A stretch of 64,000 nucleotides of DNA from DATMRF01 sp035566435 (GCA_035566435.1 DATMRF010000100.1:25754-89753), one strand, 5' to 3'; positions 24,809 to 33,404 are shown, counted from the first letter of the stretch. Notes: generated by a model from the letters alone, not told the origin. Numbers and translations: made by a program.

Positions 24809-25513
24809 ATGAACACACCCCAAGTTAATATGACCACAAACCCAATTGATCTCACTATCGAACTTCTCTCCGCGAACGGATCCTCAACGGAATTTTATCA
24901 GGCCGACGAGGAACGCGTCTGCGAAACGCTCCGTTTGCTGGCGGCACCGCAACTGTTCGCGCAGCGTCACCTGCTACTGGCCTCGCAACACTACGCCAGC
25001 ATGATTCCTTGCAAGGGGATTGACATGATTCTCGCCCGCACCTCCGCGCGGACGCCTCTGAAATTCCCGCTGAATCTTCCTGTGGGCCTGTTTGACCTCG
25101 TTGAACAGCCAGGGGCTTGGCCGGACAACAAATCGGCCGCGATTGAAGATCGAATCGAGCAGGAGCACGGCCAGCCGCGCCGGCGCAGCTCGCAGGTGGA
25201 GATCCATACCCTCGGCGGTTGGACTGTCACACTGAAAGCGGTGGCGATAATCCGCGGAAATGTTCAGGACGAGCGTCAGTTTTTTTCGCATTTGCCTGAT
25301 GTGCCGACCATTCCCTTCCGCCTGGAGGAAGGTGGCTTCGGCCTCATCAATACCGCCAACATTGTGCGGGCGACCGCTTGGCCCAAACCAGAAGCGCTTC
25401 CTGGAATTGCGCTGCCACTGGAAGTTCTGCGGTGGACTCCGTTGCGAAGCAAAAACCCGGCGAAGCTCGCAGAAGGAATTCATTCATATGCATCACTCGC
25501 TACAGTCAAATGA
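24809..25513 (+). CDS. hypothetical protein
   Basis: 234 residues from the ATG at 24809; an in-frame GTG at 24767 is the alternative. I do not recognise a family. The sequence looks soluble and mixed alpha/beta, with segments such as LTIELLSANGSSTEFYQADEERVCETLRLL, MIPCKGIDMILARTSARTPLKFPLNLP and VEIHTLGGWTVTLKAVAIIRG. No signal peptide or membrane segment is visible. It sits inside a tightly packed operon between dedA and a patatin gene and overlaps the following small gene by 26 nt, so it is very likely expressed with them. Confidence 0.65.
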   Translation: MNTPQVNMTTNPIDLTIELLSANGSSTEFYQADEERVCETLRLLAAPQLFAQRHLLLASQHYASMIPCKGIDMILARTSARTPLKFPLNLPVGLFDLVEQPGAWPDNKSAAIEDRIEQEHGQPRRRSSQVEIHTLGGWTVTLKAVAIIRGNVQDERQFFSHLPDVPTIPFRLEEGGFGLINTANIVRATAWPKPEALPGIALPLEVLRWTPLRSKNPAKLAEGIHSYASLATVK

Positions 25514-25778
25514 GGCTGCGCCCGCCGGCAACGGAAACTCAACCCTTCCGCGAAACGATGGCCAAACGCGACAGGCGTGTGCGCAGTGCCGGGCGGAAAT
25601 TGTGGACGGTCACTGGTTTTGTCGCCTGCCCGGAGACAAAGAGCCAACCTTGCTTTGTTCCCCGCCCTGCGCCCTGCGACATTTCGACCATACACACGTG
25701 GAGAGGAATGGCTCGAATCCAGAGTGGGCCTCTTACGAACACCGGCTTCACTTTTTCGTAAATGGAGAGCAGCCATGA
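25488..25778 (+). CDS. small Cys/His-rich (zinc-binding-like) protein
   Basis: 96 residues. Five cysteines and three histidines are clustered between residues 31 and 70: C31-x2-C34, C45, C57-x3-C61, H65, H68, H70. This suggests a treble-clef or zinc-ribbon fold, though I cannot name a family. The start overlaps the preceding gene and the stop overlaps the patatin start (ATGA at 25775), so it is embedded in the operon. A longer in-frame start at 25260 lies deep inside the previous gene and is rejected. Confidence 0.6.
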   Translation: MHHSLQSNEAAPAGNGNSTLPRNDGQTRQACAQCRAEIVDGHWFCRLPGDKEPTLLCSPPCALRHFDHTHVERNGSNPEWASYEHRLHFFVNGEQP

Positions 25779-27202
25779 TCCTGAAACCTGTTCCATTCCT
25801 TCTCGTGGTTCTGCTGCTCGTAAGCGGCTGCGCACATTTCCCGCGCAACGCACCTTTGAATTCGAGCAGCGCCTCCACTGGATACCGTTTTCAAAACACC
25901 GCCTCGCCCACAAATTCTTCCGAGCTGCTCTTGATGCTCGCGTTTTCCGGCGGCGGCACCCGGGCGGCCGCTCTATCGTATGGCGTGCTGGAGGAACTCG
26001 CCCGCAGCGAAGTACGCGCCGAGGGGGAACCACACCGACTGTTGGACGAAGTGGACTTAATTTCCTCGGTATCCGGCGGCAGCTTCACCGCGGCTTACTA
26101 TGCGCTCTGGGGCGACCGCATCTTCTCGGACTTCGAATCGCAATTCCTGAAGAAAGATGTCCAAACCGGTTTGCTGCTTCGGGTGCTGTCGCCGTGGAAT
26201 CAAGTCAGGCTGGCTTCGCCAAAATTCAGCCGAAGTGATCTGGCGGCGGAGTATTATGATCACCTGCTTTTCAAGGGTGCAACGTTTGCGGATTTGATGA
26301 CACAGAGCAATCACCCATTCCTCAGCATCAACGCCACGGATGTCGCTTCCGGTGCGCGGTTCGAATTCACTCAGGATGAGTTTGATCTGCTGCGGTCGGA
26401 CCTGTCGCAGTTTTCAATTTCCCGCGCCGTCGCGGCCTCTTCAGCGTTCCCGGTTCTTCTAACCCCGGTAGTTCTGAAAAACTATTCGGCGGAGCAATCC
26501 GTGCCCGAACCGGAATGGATCGAGTCCATACTGGACGACCCCGCGGCCTCGATCCGCATGAGATACGTGGCTTCGCAAGCGCGCTCCTATGGCGATGGAC
26601 ATCGGAAGTTCATCCATCTGCTCGATGGCGGACTTTCCGACAATCTCGGTTTGCGTGGCGCTCTGGACCGGGCCATCGCCCGCGAGCAGTCCGCCCAAGT
26701 CCCGAGTGTGCCACGCAGAATCCCCCGCCGCGTCGCCCTTATCGTCGTTGATGCGCACACGGACAAAGATTACGGCTGGGATTCCAAAGAACACACGCGT
26801 GGTCTGGGAGCGCTGCTCGGCTCCGTTGGCCAGGCTGCTGTGAGCCATTATTCCTTCGAAACCGTCGAATTGTTGCGAGAAGTCATGGCGCGTCTGGCTC
26901 GCGACCACACCGGCTCGGGCGATTCCGCGCCGCTTGAAATCTCCACCTACGTCATCGAGCTGCGTTTCACTCAATTGGCCGATGAGTCCGACCGCCGCTT
27001 CTTTAACTCCGTGCCCACGTCGCTTCAGCTTCCGTCGAAGACGGTGGACCGTTTGCGCCAGTTGGCCGCCCGCCAGCTTGCCGACAACGTGGAGTTTAGA
27101 CGATTGGTCCGCGACCTCGGAGCTTCCCCGGGCAAATCAAATTCCGTAGCCCGCCCCTCCGTTGCAGCCGCGAAAGATGCAACACAAATGGCAAATCCAT
27201 GA
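25775..27202 (+). CDS. patatin-like phospholipase, lipoprotein
   Basis: 475 residues. The N-terminus is a lipoprotein signal (VLLLVSGC, Cys19). The patatin catalytic core follows: oxyanion loop FSGGGTRAAALSYGVLEEL at about 51-69, the nucleophile Ser in the GxSxG-like element SSVSGGSF near 93-100, and the Asp of LDGGLSDNLGLRGALD near 289-304. These proteins are acyl hydrolases acting on phospholipids or neutral lipids; lipidation would place this one in the envelope. The gene overlaps its neighbours by 4 nt on each side. The extension to 25577 overlaps the zinc-like gene and is rejected. Confidence 0.88.
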   Translation: MILKPVPFLLVVLLLVSGCAHFPRNAPLNSSSASTGYRFQNTASPTNSSELLLMLAFSGGGTRAAALSYGVLEELARSEVRAEGEPHRLLDEVDLISSVSGGSFTAAYYALWGDRIFSDFESQFLKKDVQTGLLLRVLSPWNQVRLASPKFSRSDLAAEYYDHLLFKGATFADLMTQSNHPFLSINATDVASGARFEFTQDEFDLLRSDLSQFSISRAVAASSAFPVLLTPVVLKNYSAEQSVPEPEWIESILDDPAASIRMRYVASQARSYGDGHRKFIHLLDGGLSDNLGLRGALDRAIAREQSAQVPSVPRRIPRRVALIVVDAHTDKDYGWDSKEHTRGLGALLGSVGQAAVSHYSFETVELLREVMARLARDHTGSGDSAPLEISTYVIELRFTQLADESDRRFFNSVPTSLQLPSKTVDRLRQLAARQLADNVEFRRLVRDLGASPGKSNSVARPSVAAAKDATQMANP

Positions 27203-29685
27203 ATACCACACTTAAGACAAACAGACCTAAAACAGAACAATCTCTCCTCGCGCGTTACGACTGCGGGCCGGTTAAATTATCCGGTGACTCCAATGCTCTT
27301 TATGAGCGGCACGTCACGTTCGACCAGGTCGTTGCGGAAACGGAAACTACCGACCGCGACAAGTTCGAAGCCATCGCGCGTTCCGTGCGCGACGTGCTTT
27401 CGCAACGCTGGATCAAAACCGAGCAGACCTGCCAGCAGCGCAATGCCAAGCGCGTTTACTACCTCTCCATGGAATTTCTGCTCGGTCGCGCCCTGGCCAA
27501 CAATATCTCCAATCTCCAACTTGACCCGGATGCGCAACAGTTTGCCAAACATTACCAACTTGATCCGCTCCAGATCATCGAGCAAGAACCGGATGCCGGC
27601 CTCGGCAACGGCGGCTTGGGCCGGTTGGCGGCGTGCTTTCTCGACTCGATGGCGACCCTCGGCCTTGCCGGCATGGGCTATGGTTTGCGCTACGACTACG
27701 GCATTTTCCGGCAAAGCATCCGCGACGGCTGGCAGGCCGAACAGCCCGACCACTGGCTCGCCCGGCCCGATCCGTGGGAAGTGGCGCGGCCCAACGAGGC
27801 CGTCGAAGTGAAGCTCAATGTGTCGTTCGAGATTCGCAACGGCGCGTTGAGCGTCGTACAAGGCCGCCCCTCTTCGCTCATCGGCGTTCCGTATGACCGG
27901 CCCGTGGTCGCCTACGGCGGCAAAACCATCAACACGCTGCGCCTGTGGGCGGCCAAAGCGCCCCATGACTTTGACTTCGCCCAATTCAGCAGCGGCGATT
28001 TCGTCGGCGCGCTGGCCGAAACCCTCACCGCTGAAACCTTCACGCGCGTGTTGTATCCCGACGATCACACGACGCAAGGCAAAGGTTTGCGATTCTTCCA
28101 GGAATACTTTCTCGTCGCCTGCTCGCTGGCCGACCTTGTCCGTCGCCTCCGCGCTGCCGGCAATGATTGGTCCGCGCTGCCCGATAAGGTCGCCATCCAA
28201 CTCAACGACACGCACCCGACGCTGGCCGTGCCGGAGTTGATGCGGCTGCTCTTGGATGAGGCGAAATTGAGCTGGTCCGATGCCTGGTCTCTCACCCAGC
28301 GCACGCTGGCTTACACGAATCACACGCTGTTGCCGGAAGCGCTGGAGAAGTGGCCGGTGCAGTGGTTTCAGGATTTGCTGCCGCGTCAGCTCGAAATCCT
28401 TTACGAAATCAACCGCCGCTTTCTCGACGATGTGCGCCTGCGGTATCCCGGGGACGAAGGCCGCATCGCGCGCGTCAGCCTCATCGAAGAAGGCCCACAC
28501 CGGCAGGTTCGCATGGCACACTTGGCCATTGTCGGCTCGCACAGCATCAACGGCGTCGCCGCGTTGCATTCGGAACTGCTCAAACACCGAGTCGTGCCGG
28601 ATTTCGCGGCCATGTTCCCCGAGCGATTCAACAATAAAACCAACGGCGTCACGCCGCGCCGCTGGTTGTTGTTGGCCAACCCGTCGCTCGCAGCGGTCAT
28701 CACCGACGCGATTGGCGATGGCTGGATCACCGACCTCGCGCAGTTGGAAAAACTGAAACCGCTCGCCGCCGACAGCGCGTTTTGCGCTGCGGTCCGCAAA
28801 GCGAAGCGGGACGCGAAGACGCGGTTCATCCAGTGGCTGGGGTTGCCGGGTATTGATCCCGACAGCATTTATGACACGCAAATCAAACGCATCCACGAAT
28901 ACAAACGGCAACTCCTGAACGCGCTCCACGTCGTCTTGCTCTGCAATCGTTTGCGCGAAAACCCGCAGCTTGGCGTTCCGCCACGCACCTTCTTCTTCGC
29001 CGGCAAGGCCGCGCCCGCCTATCACTTCGCCAAGCTCGTCGTCAAACTCATCAACAACCTCGCCCGCACGCTCGACGACGATCCCGCAACCAAGGGTCGG
29101 CTCAAGGTTGTGTTCGTGCCGGACTACCGTGTCTCGGTCGCGGAATACCTCATCCCGGCAAGCGATGTTTCCGAGCAAATCTCGACCGCGGGCTACGAAG
29201 CCAGCGGCACGAGCAACATGAAATTCATGATGAACGGCGCGCTGACCATCGGCACGCGCGACGGCGCGACCATCGAAATGGCTGAAGCTGCCGGCGAAGA
29301 GAACTTTTTTCTATTCGGCCTGACCGCGGAACAGGTCGAGGGCAGCCGCGGCTGGTATGATCCGCGCTGGCACTACAAGAATGAACCGGAAACGCGTGCA
29401 GCACTCGACTTGATCGCCAGCAATCATTTCAGCCGAAACGAACCCGGCATCTTCACGCCCATCCTCGATGCGTTGCTGCACCACGGCGATCACTACCGGC
29501 ATCTGGCCGACCTCGCCAGTTACGCTCAGGCGCAACAAAGCCTCGGTGAATTGTTCACCGACCCGGAGGCATGGACGAGCAAAGTGATCCTGAACATCGC
29601 CGCGTCCGGCAGGTTCTCCAGCGACCGCACCATTGCCGAGTATGCCAAAGAGATTTGGCACGCCGAACCATTTTTGACCGAATGA
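27199..29685 (+). CDS. glgP: glycogen/starch/alpha-glucan phosphorylase
   Basis: 828 residues, the standard length of the GT35 phosphorylases. It releases glucose 1-phosphate from alpha-1,4-glucan with phosphate. Motifs include YYLSMEFLLGRAL at the N-terminus, GNGGLGRLAACFLDS, NDTHPTLAVPELMR, and the PLP-binding segment EASGTSNMKFMMNGALTIGTRDGA with Lys675. The start overlaps the patatin stop (ATGA) and the stop overlaps the pfkA start. Being in one operon with phosphofructokinase suggests coordinated glycogen mobilisation into glycolysis. Confidence 0.95.
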   Translation: MNTTLKTNRPKTEQSLLARYDCGPVKLSGDSNALYERHVTFDQVVAETETTDRDKFEAIARSVRDVLSQRWIKTEQTCQQRNAKRVYYLSMEFLLGRALANNISNLQLDPDAQQFAKHYQLDPLQIIEQEPDAGLGNGGLGRLAACFLDSMATLGLAGMGYGLRYDYGIFRQSIRDGWQAEQPDHWLARPDPWEVARPNEAVEVKLNVSFEIRNGALSVVQGRPSSLIGVPYDRPVVAYGGKTINTLRLWAAKAPHDFDFAQFSSGDFVGALAETLTAETFTRVLYPDDHTTQGKGLRFFQEYFLVACSLADLVRRLRAAGNDWSALPDKVAIQLNDTHPTLAVPELMRLLLDEAKLSWSDAWSLTQRTLAYTNHTLLPEALEKWPVQWFQDLLPRQLEILYEINRRFLDDVRLRYPGDEGRIARVSLIEEGPHRQVRMAHLAIVGSHSINGVAALHSELLKHRVVPDFAAMFPERFNNKTNGVTPRRWLLLANPSLAAVITDAIGDGWITDLAQLEKLKPLAADSAFCAAVRKAKRDAKTRFIQWLGLPGIDPDSIYDTQIKRIHEYKRQLLNALHVVLLCNRLRENPQLGVPPRTFFFAGKAAPAYHFAKLVVKLINNLARTLDDDPATKGRLKVVFVPDYRVSVAEYLIPASDVSEQISTAGYEASGTSNMKFMMNGALTIGTRDGATIEMAEAAGEENFFLFGLTAEQVEGSRGWYDPRWHYKNEPETRAALDLIASNHFSRNEPGIFTPILDALLHHGDHYRHLADLASYAQAQQSLGELFTDPEAWTSKVILNIAASGRFSSDRTIAEYAKEIWHAEPFLTE

Positions 29686-30809
29686 CCATGAACAAAACTA
29701 GGAACACCTTCAAACGAATCGCCATCAACACCGGCGGCGGTGACGCGCCGGGATTGAATGCTGTCATCCATGCAGTCGTCCATGCCGCGCACCCTCACGG
29801 TTGGGAAATCCACGGCATCCGCGACGGATTCGATGGATTGCTCCATCCCGAAAACTATCCCGATGGCGGAATGATGAAACTGACGCGCCCGCTCGTTCGC
29901 AACATCGCGCACCTCGGCGGCACCATTCTGGGCACGAGCAATCACGGCAACCCCTTTAAGACGCATGTGCCGCAGGCGGATGGTTCGTTCATGGAAATTG
30001 ACCGCAGCCATGAAGTGTTGCGCCGTTTCCGGGAACGCCGGCTCGACGCGCTCATTGCCGTCGGCGGCGACGGGTCGCTCAACATCGCACGCGACCTGAA
30101 CAAAAAGGGACTGCGCGTCATCGGCGTGCCGAAGACGATTGACAACGATCTGGAATGCACGATGACCACGTTCGGCTTCGACAGCGCGGTGAAGTTTGCC
30201 ACCGAGTGCATTGACCGCTTGCATTTCACCGCCGAATCGCACCGGCGGGTGATGGTGGTTGAAGTGATGGGGCGGTATGCAGGGTGGCTTCCGCTGCATG
30301 CCGGCATCGCCGGCCGAGCGGATGCGATTCTGATCCCGGAAATCCCGTATGACATCGCCAAAGTTGCCGCGCACATCAAACGCAGGACAGCGGGCTACAG
30401 GCGGCAATACTCCATCGTCGTGGTGGCCGAGGGCGCGAAGCCGATCGGCGGCGGGGTGACACTGAAAGAAGCGGCAAGTGCCTGGCACGTCGAACGGCTC
30501 GGTGGGGTGGGCGAGATTGTGGCCGGTCAGTTGCAGGAATTGACTGGGAAGGAAACGCGCACGGTGGTGCTTGGTCACCTGTTGCGCGGCGGCCAGCCAA
30601 CGTCGCTCGACCGGTCACTCGGATTGATCTTCGGCGCGGCAGCGGTGCGCGCTTTGGTTGAAGGTCACGACGGCGTGATGGTCGCCGTCAACCCGCCACG
30701 ACTTGAATACGTTCCGCTGAGGGTGGCGACCGCAACGCTCAAGCTCGTTGCTGCTGACGATTACGGCATGATAACCGCGCGCACACTGGACGTTTCATTT
30801 GGGGATTGA
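29682..30809 (+). CDS. pfkA: 6-phosphofructokinase, single-domain, probably ATP-dependent
   Basis: 375 residues. Family motifs are NTGGGDAPGLNAVIHAV at the N-terminus, VGGDGSLNIA (Asp130-Gly131), PKTIDNDL (Lys151, catalytic Asp154), MGRYAGWLPL and GHLLRGGQPTSLDR. The residue after GGD decides the phosphate donor in this family: Gly here fits ATP. The second marker is Lys (PKTIDND), as in PPi-dependent and trypanosomal enzymes rather than the Gly of E. coli PfkA, so it is a Gly/Lys hybrid type. ATG 29682 overlaps the glgP stop; another ATG lies two codons later. Confidence 0.93.
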   Translation: MTMNKTRNTFKRIAINTGGGDAPGLNAVIHAVVHAAHPHGWEIHGIRDGFDGLLHPENYPDGGMMKLTRPLVRNIAHLGGTILGTSNHGNPFKTHVPQADGSFMEIDRSHEVLRRFRERRLDALIAVGGDGSLNIARDLNKKGLRVIGVPKTIDNDLECTMTTFGFDSAVKFATECIDRLHFTAESHRRVMVVEVMGRYAGWLPLHAGIAGRADAILIPEIPYDIAKVAAHIKRRTAGYRRQYSIVVVAEGAKPIGGGVTLKEAASAWHVERLGGVGEIVAGQLQELTGKETRTVVLGHLLRGGQPTSLDRSLGLIFGAAAVRALVEGHDGVMVAVNPPRLEYVPLRVATATLKLVAADDYGMITARTLDVSFGD

Positions 30810-31233
30810 CCCAAAAACTTTCGAGCCGGTCTGCCAGCCTCAGGAAACCCGGCCGGGATGGCACCAAGAAGAGGGATGTCCACGATACGGCGGCGCAGCT
30901 TCCCGGGACCTCTCTGTTTTTCTGCACAGGGGGCAAGACTAATTCCCAGACCAGATGATCCTCCCTCTGGTTTGAGACTCTTGAACGTGCACCAAAACGT
31001 GCACCAAAATGGTTAAAACCGGTTAAGACTGGTATGGAATGGTGTGGCTTGTTTCCTGGGAAAAACGTGAGAAAATGTCCGTAGATATGGGCGGAATCGA
31101 GCGATTCCGACCCTAGCCTAATCACGAGTCCCACGATCGATATTACCGCGACCCGGTTTCCAACTTTATTGCTTGTGAGCCGTTTTGAATGACATTGTTA
31201 TCAGTGACTTAAGATAGGTTTCAGTTTCCAACT
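30810..31233. other. 424-nt gap with possible gene remnants
   Basis: No complete gene is visible. The tandem words GTGCACCAAAAC / GTGCACCAAAAT lie at about 30987-31010. A minus-strand frame near its left end resembles a LexA/S24 fragment (listed separately). The rest shows nothing I can name; it may be the scar of a lost element. Confidence 0.5.
30811..30901 (-). pseudogene. possible LexA/S24-like fragment
   Basis: In one minus-strand frame the segment reads KLRRRIVDIPLLGAIPAGFP, which resembles the start of the S24 peptidase part of LexA-like repressors (IPLLG-x-I-P-A-G-x-P). There is no helix-turn-helix before it and no Ser/Lys dyad after it, so at best it is a decayed remnant between pfkA and the zinc-ribbon gene. 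The match is short and could be chance. Confidence 0.22.
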
Positions 31234-31323
31234 CTATTGCGCGAGTACAGTGCCGCAGTCTGGGCAGGTTGGAATCGATTCGTCGTTCTCTTTCCCGCAA
31301 TAGCCGCACCTGATGGTGGTCAT
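31234..31323 (-). CDS. 29-residue zinc-ribbon microprotein
   Basis: The frame reads MTTIRCGYCGKENDES followed by IPTCPDCGTVLAQ. Two CxxC knuckles (C6/C9 and C20/C23) with glycines after them form a complete rubredoxin-type zinc ribbon. In this group of bacteria such a ribbon often opens a longer membrane protein; here a stop follows directly. It may be a free microprotein or the surviving head of a truncated gene. Confidence 0.45.
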   Translation of the reverse strand: MTTIRCGYCGKENDESIPTCPDCGTVLAQ

Positions 31324-31420
31324 GGTGTTGGAACCCTTATAGCCGATAGCTGGCAGCCAGGTGCAGTCGCCACAAATGCGGCGAAGAAGTTTGCCGTCAA
31401 CGGTTTGACGTTCGAACTTC

Positions 31421-32710
31421 TCACACCCGTGGCTCCCATCCGCGGCGGTAGTGGCGAGTCGTCAACAGGGTCGCGGCGGAGTCGCCCGGGAGCTTTCGCG
31501 TTTTGGGATCGAAATTGACCGTGCGGCCAGTGCGCCAGGCGATGTTGCCGAGATGGCAGAGCAGGGTGGCCTTCTGGCCTTCCTCGATCTCCGCTCGCAA
31601 CGCTTTGCCCTCGCGGATGCCGTCGATGAAATTGGCGAAGTGCAGGACATCATCGGAGGTGCCTTTGATCTCACGGACGAGCTTCTGGTTCAGGTCGTAG
31701 ATTTTGCAGTTGTTGCCGGCGATTGCCATAGAGCCTTTCTCGCCATAGAAATTCACACCGAAGGACGCGCCCTCAAAACCGCGCGGGTCACAGCTTTGGC
31801 CTTCCCAGACGATGCCTTTGTCGCCGAAATCAAAAGTGGCGGTGGTAGTATCCGGCGTCTGCCAGTCATCCTGGTAGCGATACCGATTCCCGCCGCAGGT
31901 CACGCGTTTCGGAGCGTCCACTTGCAGTCCCCACCGGGCCAGGTCAAGCGAATGGACGCCGTTATTGCCGAGCTCGCCGGTGCCCCAGTTCCAGAACCAG
32001 TGCCAGTTGTAGTGGACGATGTTGTCGCGGTAAGGTTCATCCGGCGCGGGTCCCTGCCACAGCGACCAATCCAGCCAGTCCGGGACCGGCACAGGTTTGC
32101 CGCGGCCGATCGAGGCACGATGATTCGTGTACCAGCCGCGCGCGAAGGAGACGACGCCGAGTTCACTGGCGTGCAGCGCTTCGATGGCCTCGATCACCCA
32201 CGGCCAGCTGCGCCGCTGGTTGCCCATTTGCACCACCCGCTTGTGCCTGCGGGCCGCCGCGACCAGCAGCTCGCTTTCGCGCAGGTTGTGACTCCCGGGT
32301 TTCTCGACGTAAACGTGTTTACCGGCGATGCAGGCAAGAATCGCCGCCGGAGCGTGCCAGTGGTCCGGCATGGCGATTGAAACCGCATCGAGACGTGGGT
32401 CCTCGAGCATTCGCCGCAGGTCCGTGATGCCCCGGGGCGTCCTTTGCTGCCTGCGAGACACGGCGGCGAGGCCTTTGTCCACCACGCGTTTATCCACGTC
32501 GCACACATAGGCGATTTCGGCATTGGGATTTGCGAGGTAACCGGCGATGTGGTCCATGCCGCGGTTATTGCAGCCGATAATGCCCACCAGGACTTTCTCA
32601 TTCGGGCCCGGCCCGGCGCGCAGCGACAAAGGACCGCCGAGGACTCCGACCCCCGCGGTGAGCACAGAGGCTTGCTTGAGAAAATCGCGTCGATGGATTG
32701 GGTTGCTCAT
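31421..32710 (-). CDS. Gfo/Idh/MocA-family oxidoreductase with Tat signal
   Basis: 429 residues from the ATG at 32710. The N-terminus carries a twin-arginine signal (HRRDFLKQASVLTAGVGVL), so it is exported folded, probably with bound NAD(P). The Rossmann part starts KVLVGIIGCNNRG, then AEIAYVCDVDKR; the family motif EKPGSHNLRESELLV follows, and the C-terminal domain contains WNWGTGELGNNGVHSLDLARWGL. The EKP lysine is present. Exported members of this family are multiplied in Verrucomicrobiota and Planctomycetes and act on sugars or sugar acids, but the substrate cannot be read from the sequence. Confidence 0.9.
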   Translation of the reverse strand: MSNPIHRRDFLKQASVLTAGVGVLGGPLSLRAGPGPNEKVLVGIIGCNNRGMDHIAGYLANPNAEIAYVCDVDKRVVDKGLAAVSRRQQRTPRGITDLRRMLEDPRLDAVSIAMPDHWHAPAAILACIAGKHVYVEKPGSHNLRESELLVAAARRHKRVVQMGNQRRSWPWVIEAIEALHASELGVVSFARGWYTNHRASIGRGKPVPVPDWLDWSLWQGPAPDEPYRDNIVHYNWHWFWNWGTGELGNNGVHSLDLARWGLQVDAPKRVTCGGNRYRYQDDWQTPDTTTATFDFGDKGIVWEGQSCDPRGFEGASFGVNFYGEKGSMAIAGNNCKIYDLNQKLVREIKGTSDDVLHFANFIDGIREGKALRAEIEEGQKATLLCHLGNIAWRTGRTVNFDPKTRKLPGDSAATLLTTRHYRRGWEPRV

Positions 32711-32860
32711 GCACTTATGAAACGGCGCTACGACGCTCCTGGCAAGCAAACTTACCTTTGAACGTGCCGCGGGCGAAGTAAATCCCACGCCGCAAAGAAG
32801 AGGCGGTTCTCGTCGCTCTGCTTTGAGCTCGTTGTGGCCTTTTGTGGCGACGAACCCGGC

Positions 32861-33193
32861 TCAGATCCCCAGATTCGAAAGTGTGTTGCTGATCGCGTTG
32901 ACGATGCGCACCAGTCGCGGATGAGATTTGTCGAGCTCTCGAACCGAGGAGCTCAAGCCTTCCAGCGAAAGCCGCAGCAAGTGAGGGTTCTGCTCGGCGC
33001 GGGTCGCCTCATGCGCCGAGACTTCGGCAAAGCCTGCAATGCTCTGGGCCTGCTCCCCATGCGTCTTAGACAGTTCTCCAACTTCAGATTTCAGCGTGCC
33101 CAGTAACTGCAGCAATTCACGGCGCCGGTCATCGTTTATCGTATCGGCGCCTTGAATTTTGGCTTCGATCTTTCCCAGTGTGTCCTCGATCAT
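32861..33193 (-). CDS. DUF4404-like small helical protein
   Basis: 110 residues from an ATG with a good ribosome binding site (AGGAGA, about 7 nt upstream). The protein is almost all helical with heptad-like spacing (IEDTLGKIEAKIQ, RRRELLQLLGTLKSEVGELSK). It ends LDKSHPRLVRIVNAISNTLSNLGI, which matches the DUF4404 ending (SHP...ALxxLGI). The function of the family is unknown. A longer frame to 33364 overlaps a hairpin repeat and is rejected. Confidence 0.7.
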   Translation of the reverse strand: MIEDTLGKIEAKIQGADTINDDRRRELLQLLGTLKSEVGELSKTHGEQAQSIAGFAEVSAHEATRAEQNPHLLRLSLEGLSSSVRELDKSHPRLVRIVNAISNTLSNLGI

Positions 33194-33310
33194 TTCGGTT
33201 CTCCTGATTGCTGCGTCAGGATAGCGGGTAGCAACGGAATGGGCAAGGCGATGTTGGCCGCAGTGCGGGAGTCGGTTCACGCCGGGGCCCGCTGGTGAGT
33301 TTAATCCGAC

Positions 33311-33404
33311 AGCGGCAGAAGATAGCCGCACTCCAAAACCCTCGGGCGCGCGTGCGCTCTGCAAAAGGCGCTTGCGTTTTGGAGTGCGGCTGTCCTCTGC
33401 CGCT
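33311..33404. repeat. REP-like 29-nt hairpin between tmk and the DUF4404 gene
   Basis: Arm 33311-33339 (begins AGCGGCAGAAGATAGCCGC, ends ACTCCAAAAC) is complementary to 33376-33404 at 27 of 29 positions, with a 36-nt loop. In a minus-strand transcript both mismatches become G-U wobbles, so the stem is complete as RNA. No T-tract is present. Confidence 0.85.

Noticed and set aside
27277..29178. 633-codon open frame on the minus strand opposite glgP
   Set aside because: GC-rich shadow of the phosphorylase gene. Composition is Arg/Glu/Val-rich with no recognisable domain, while the + strand has all family motifs.
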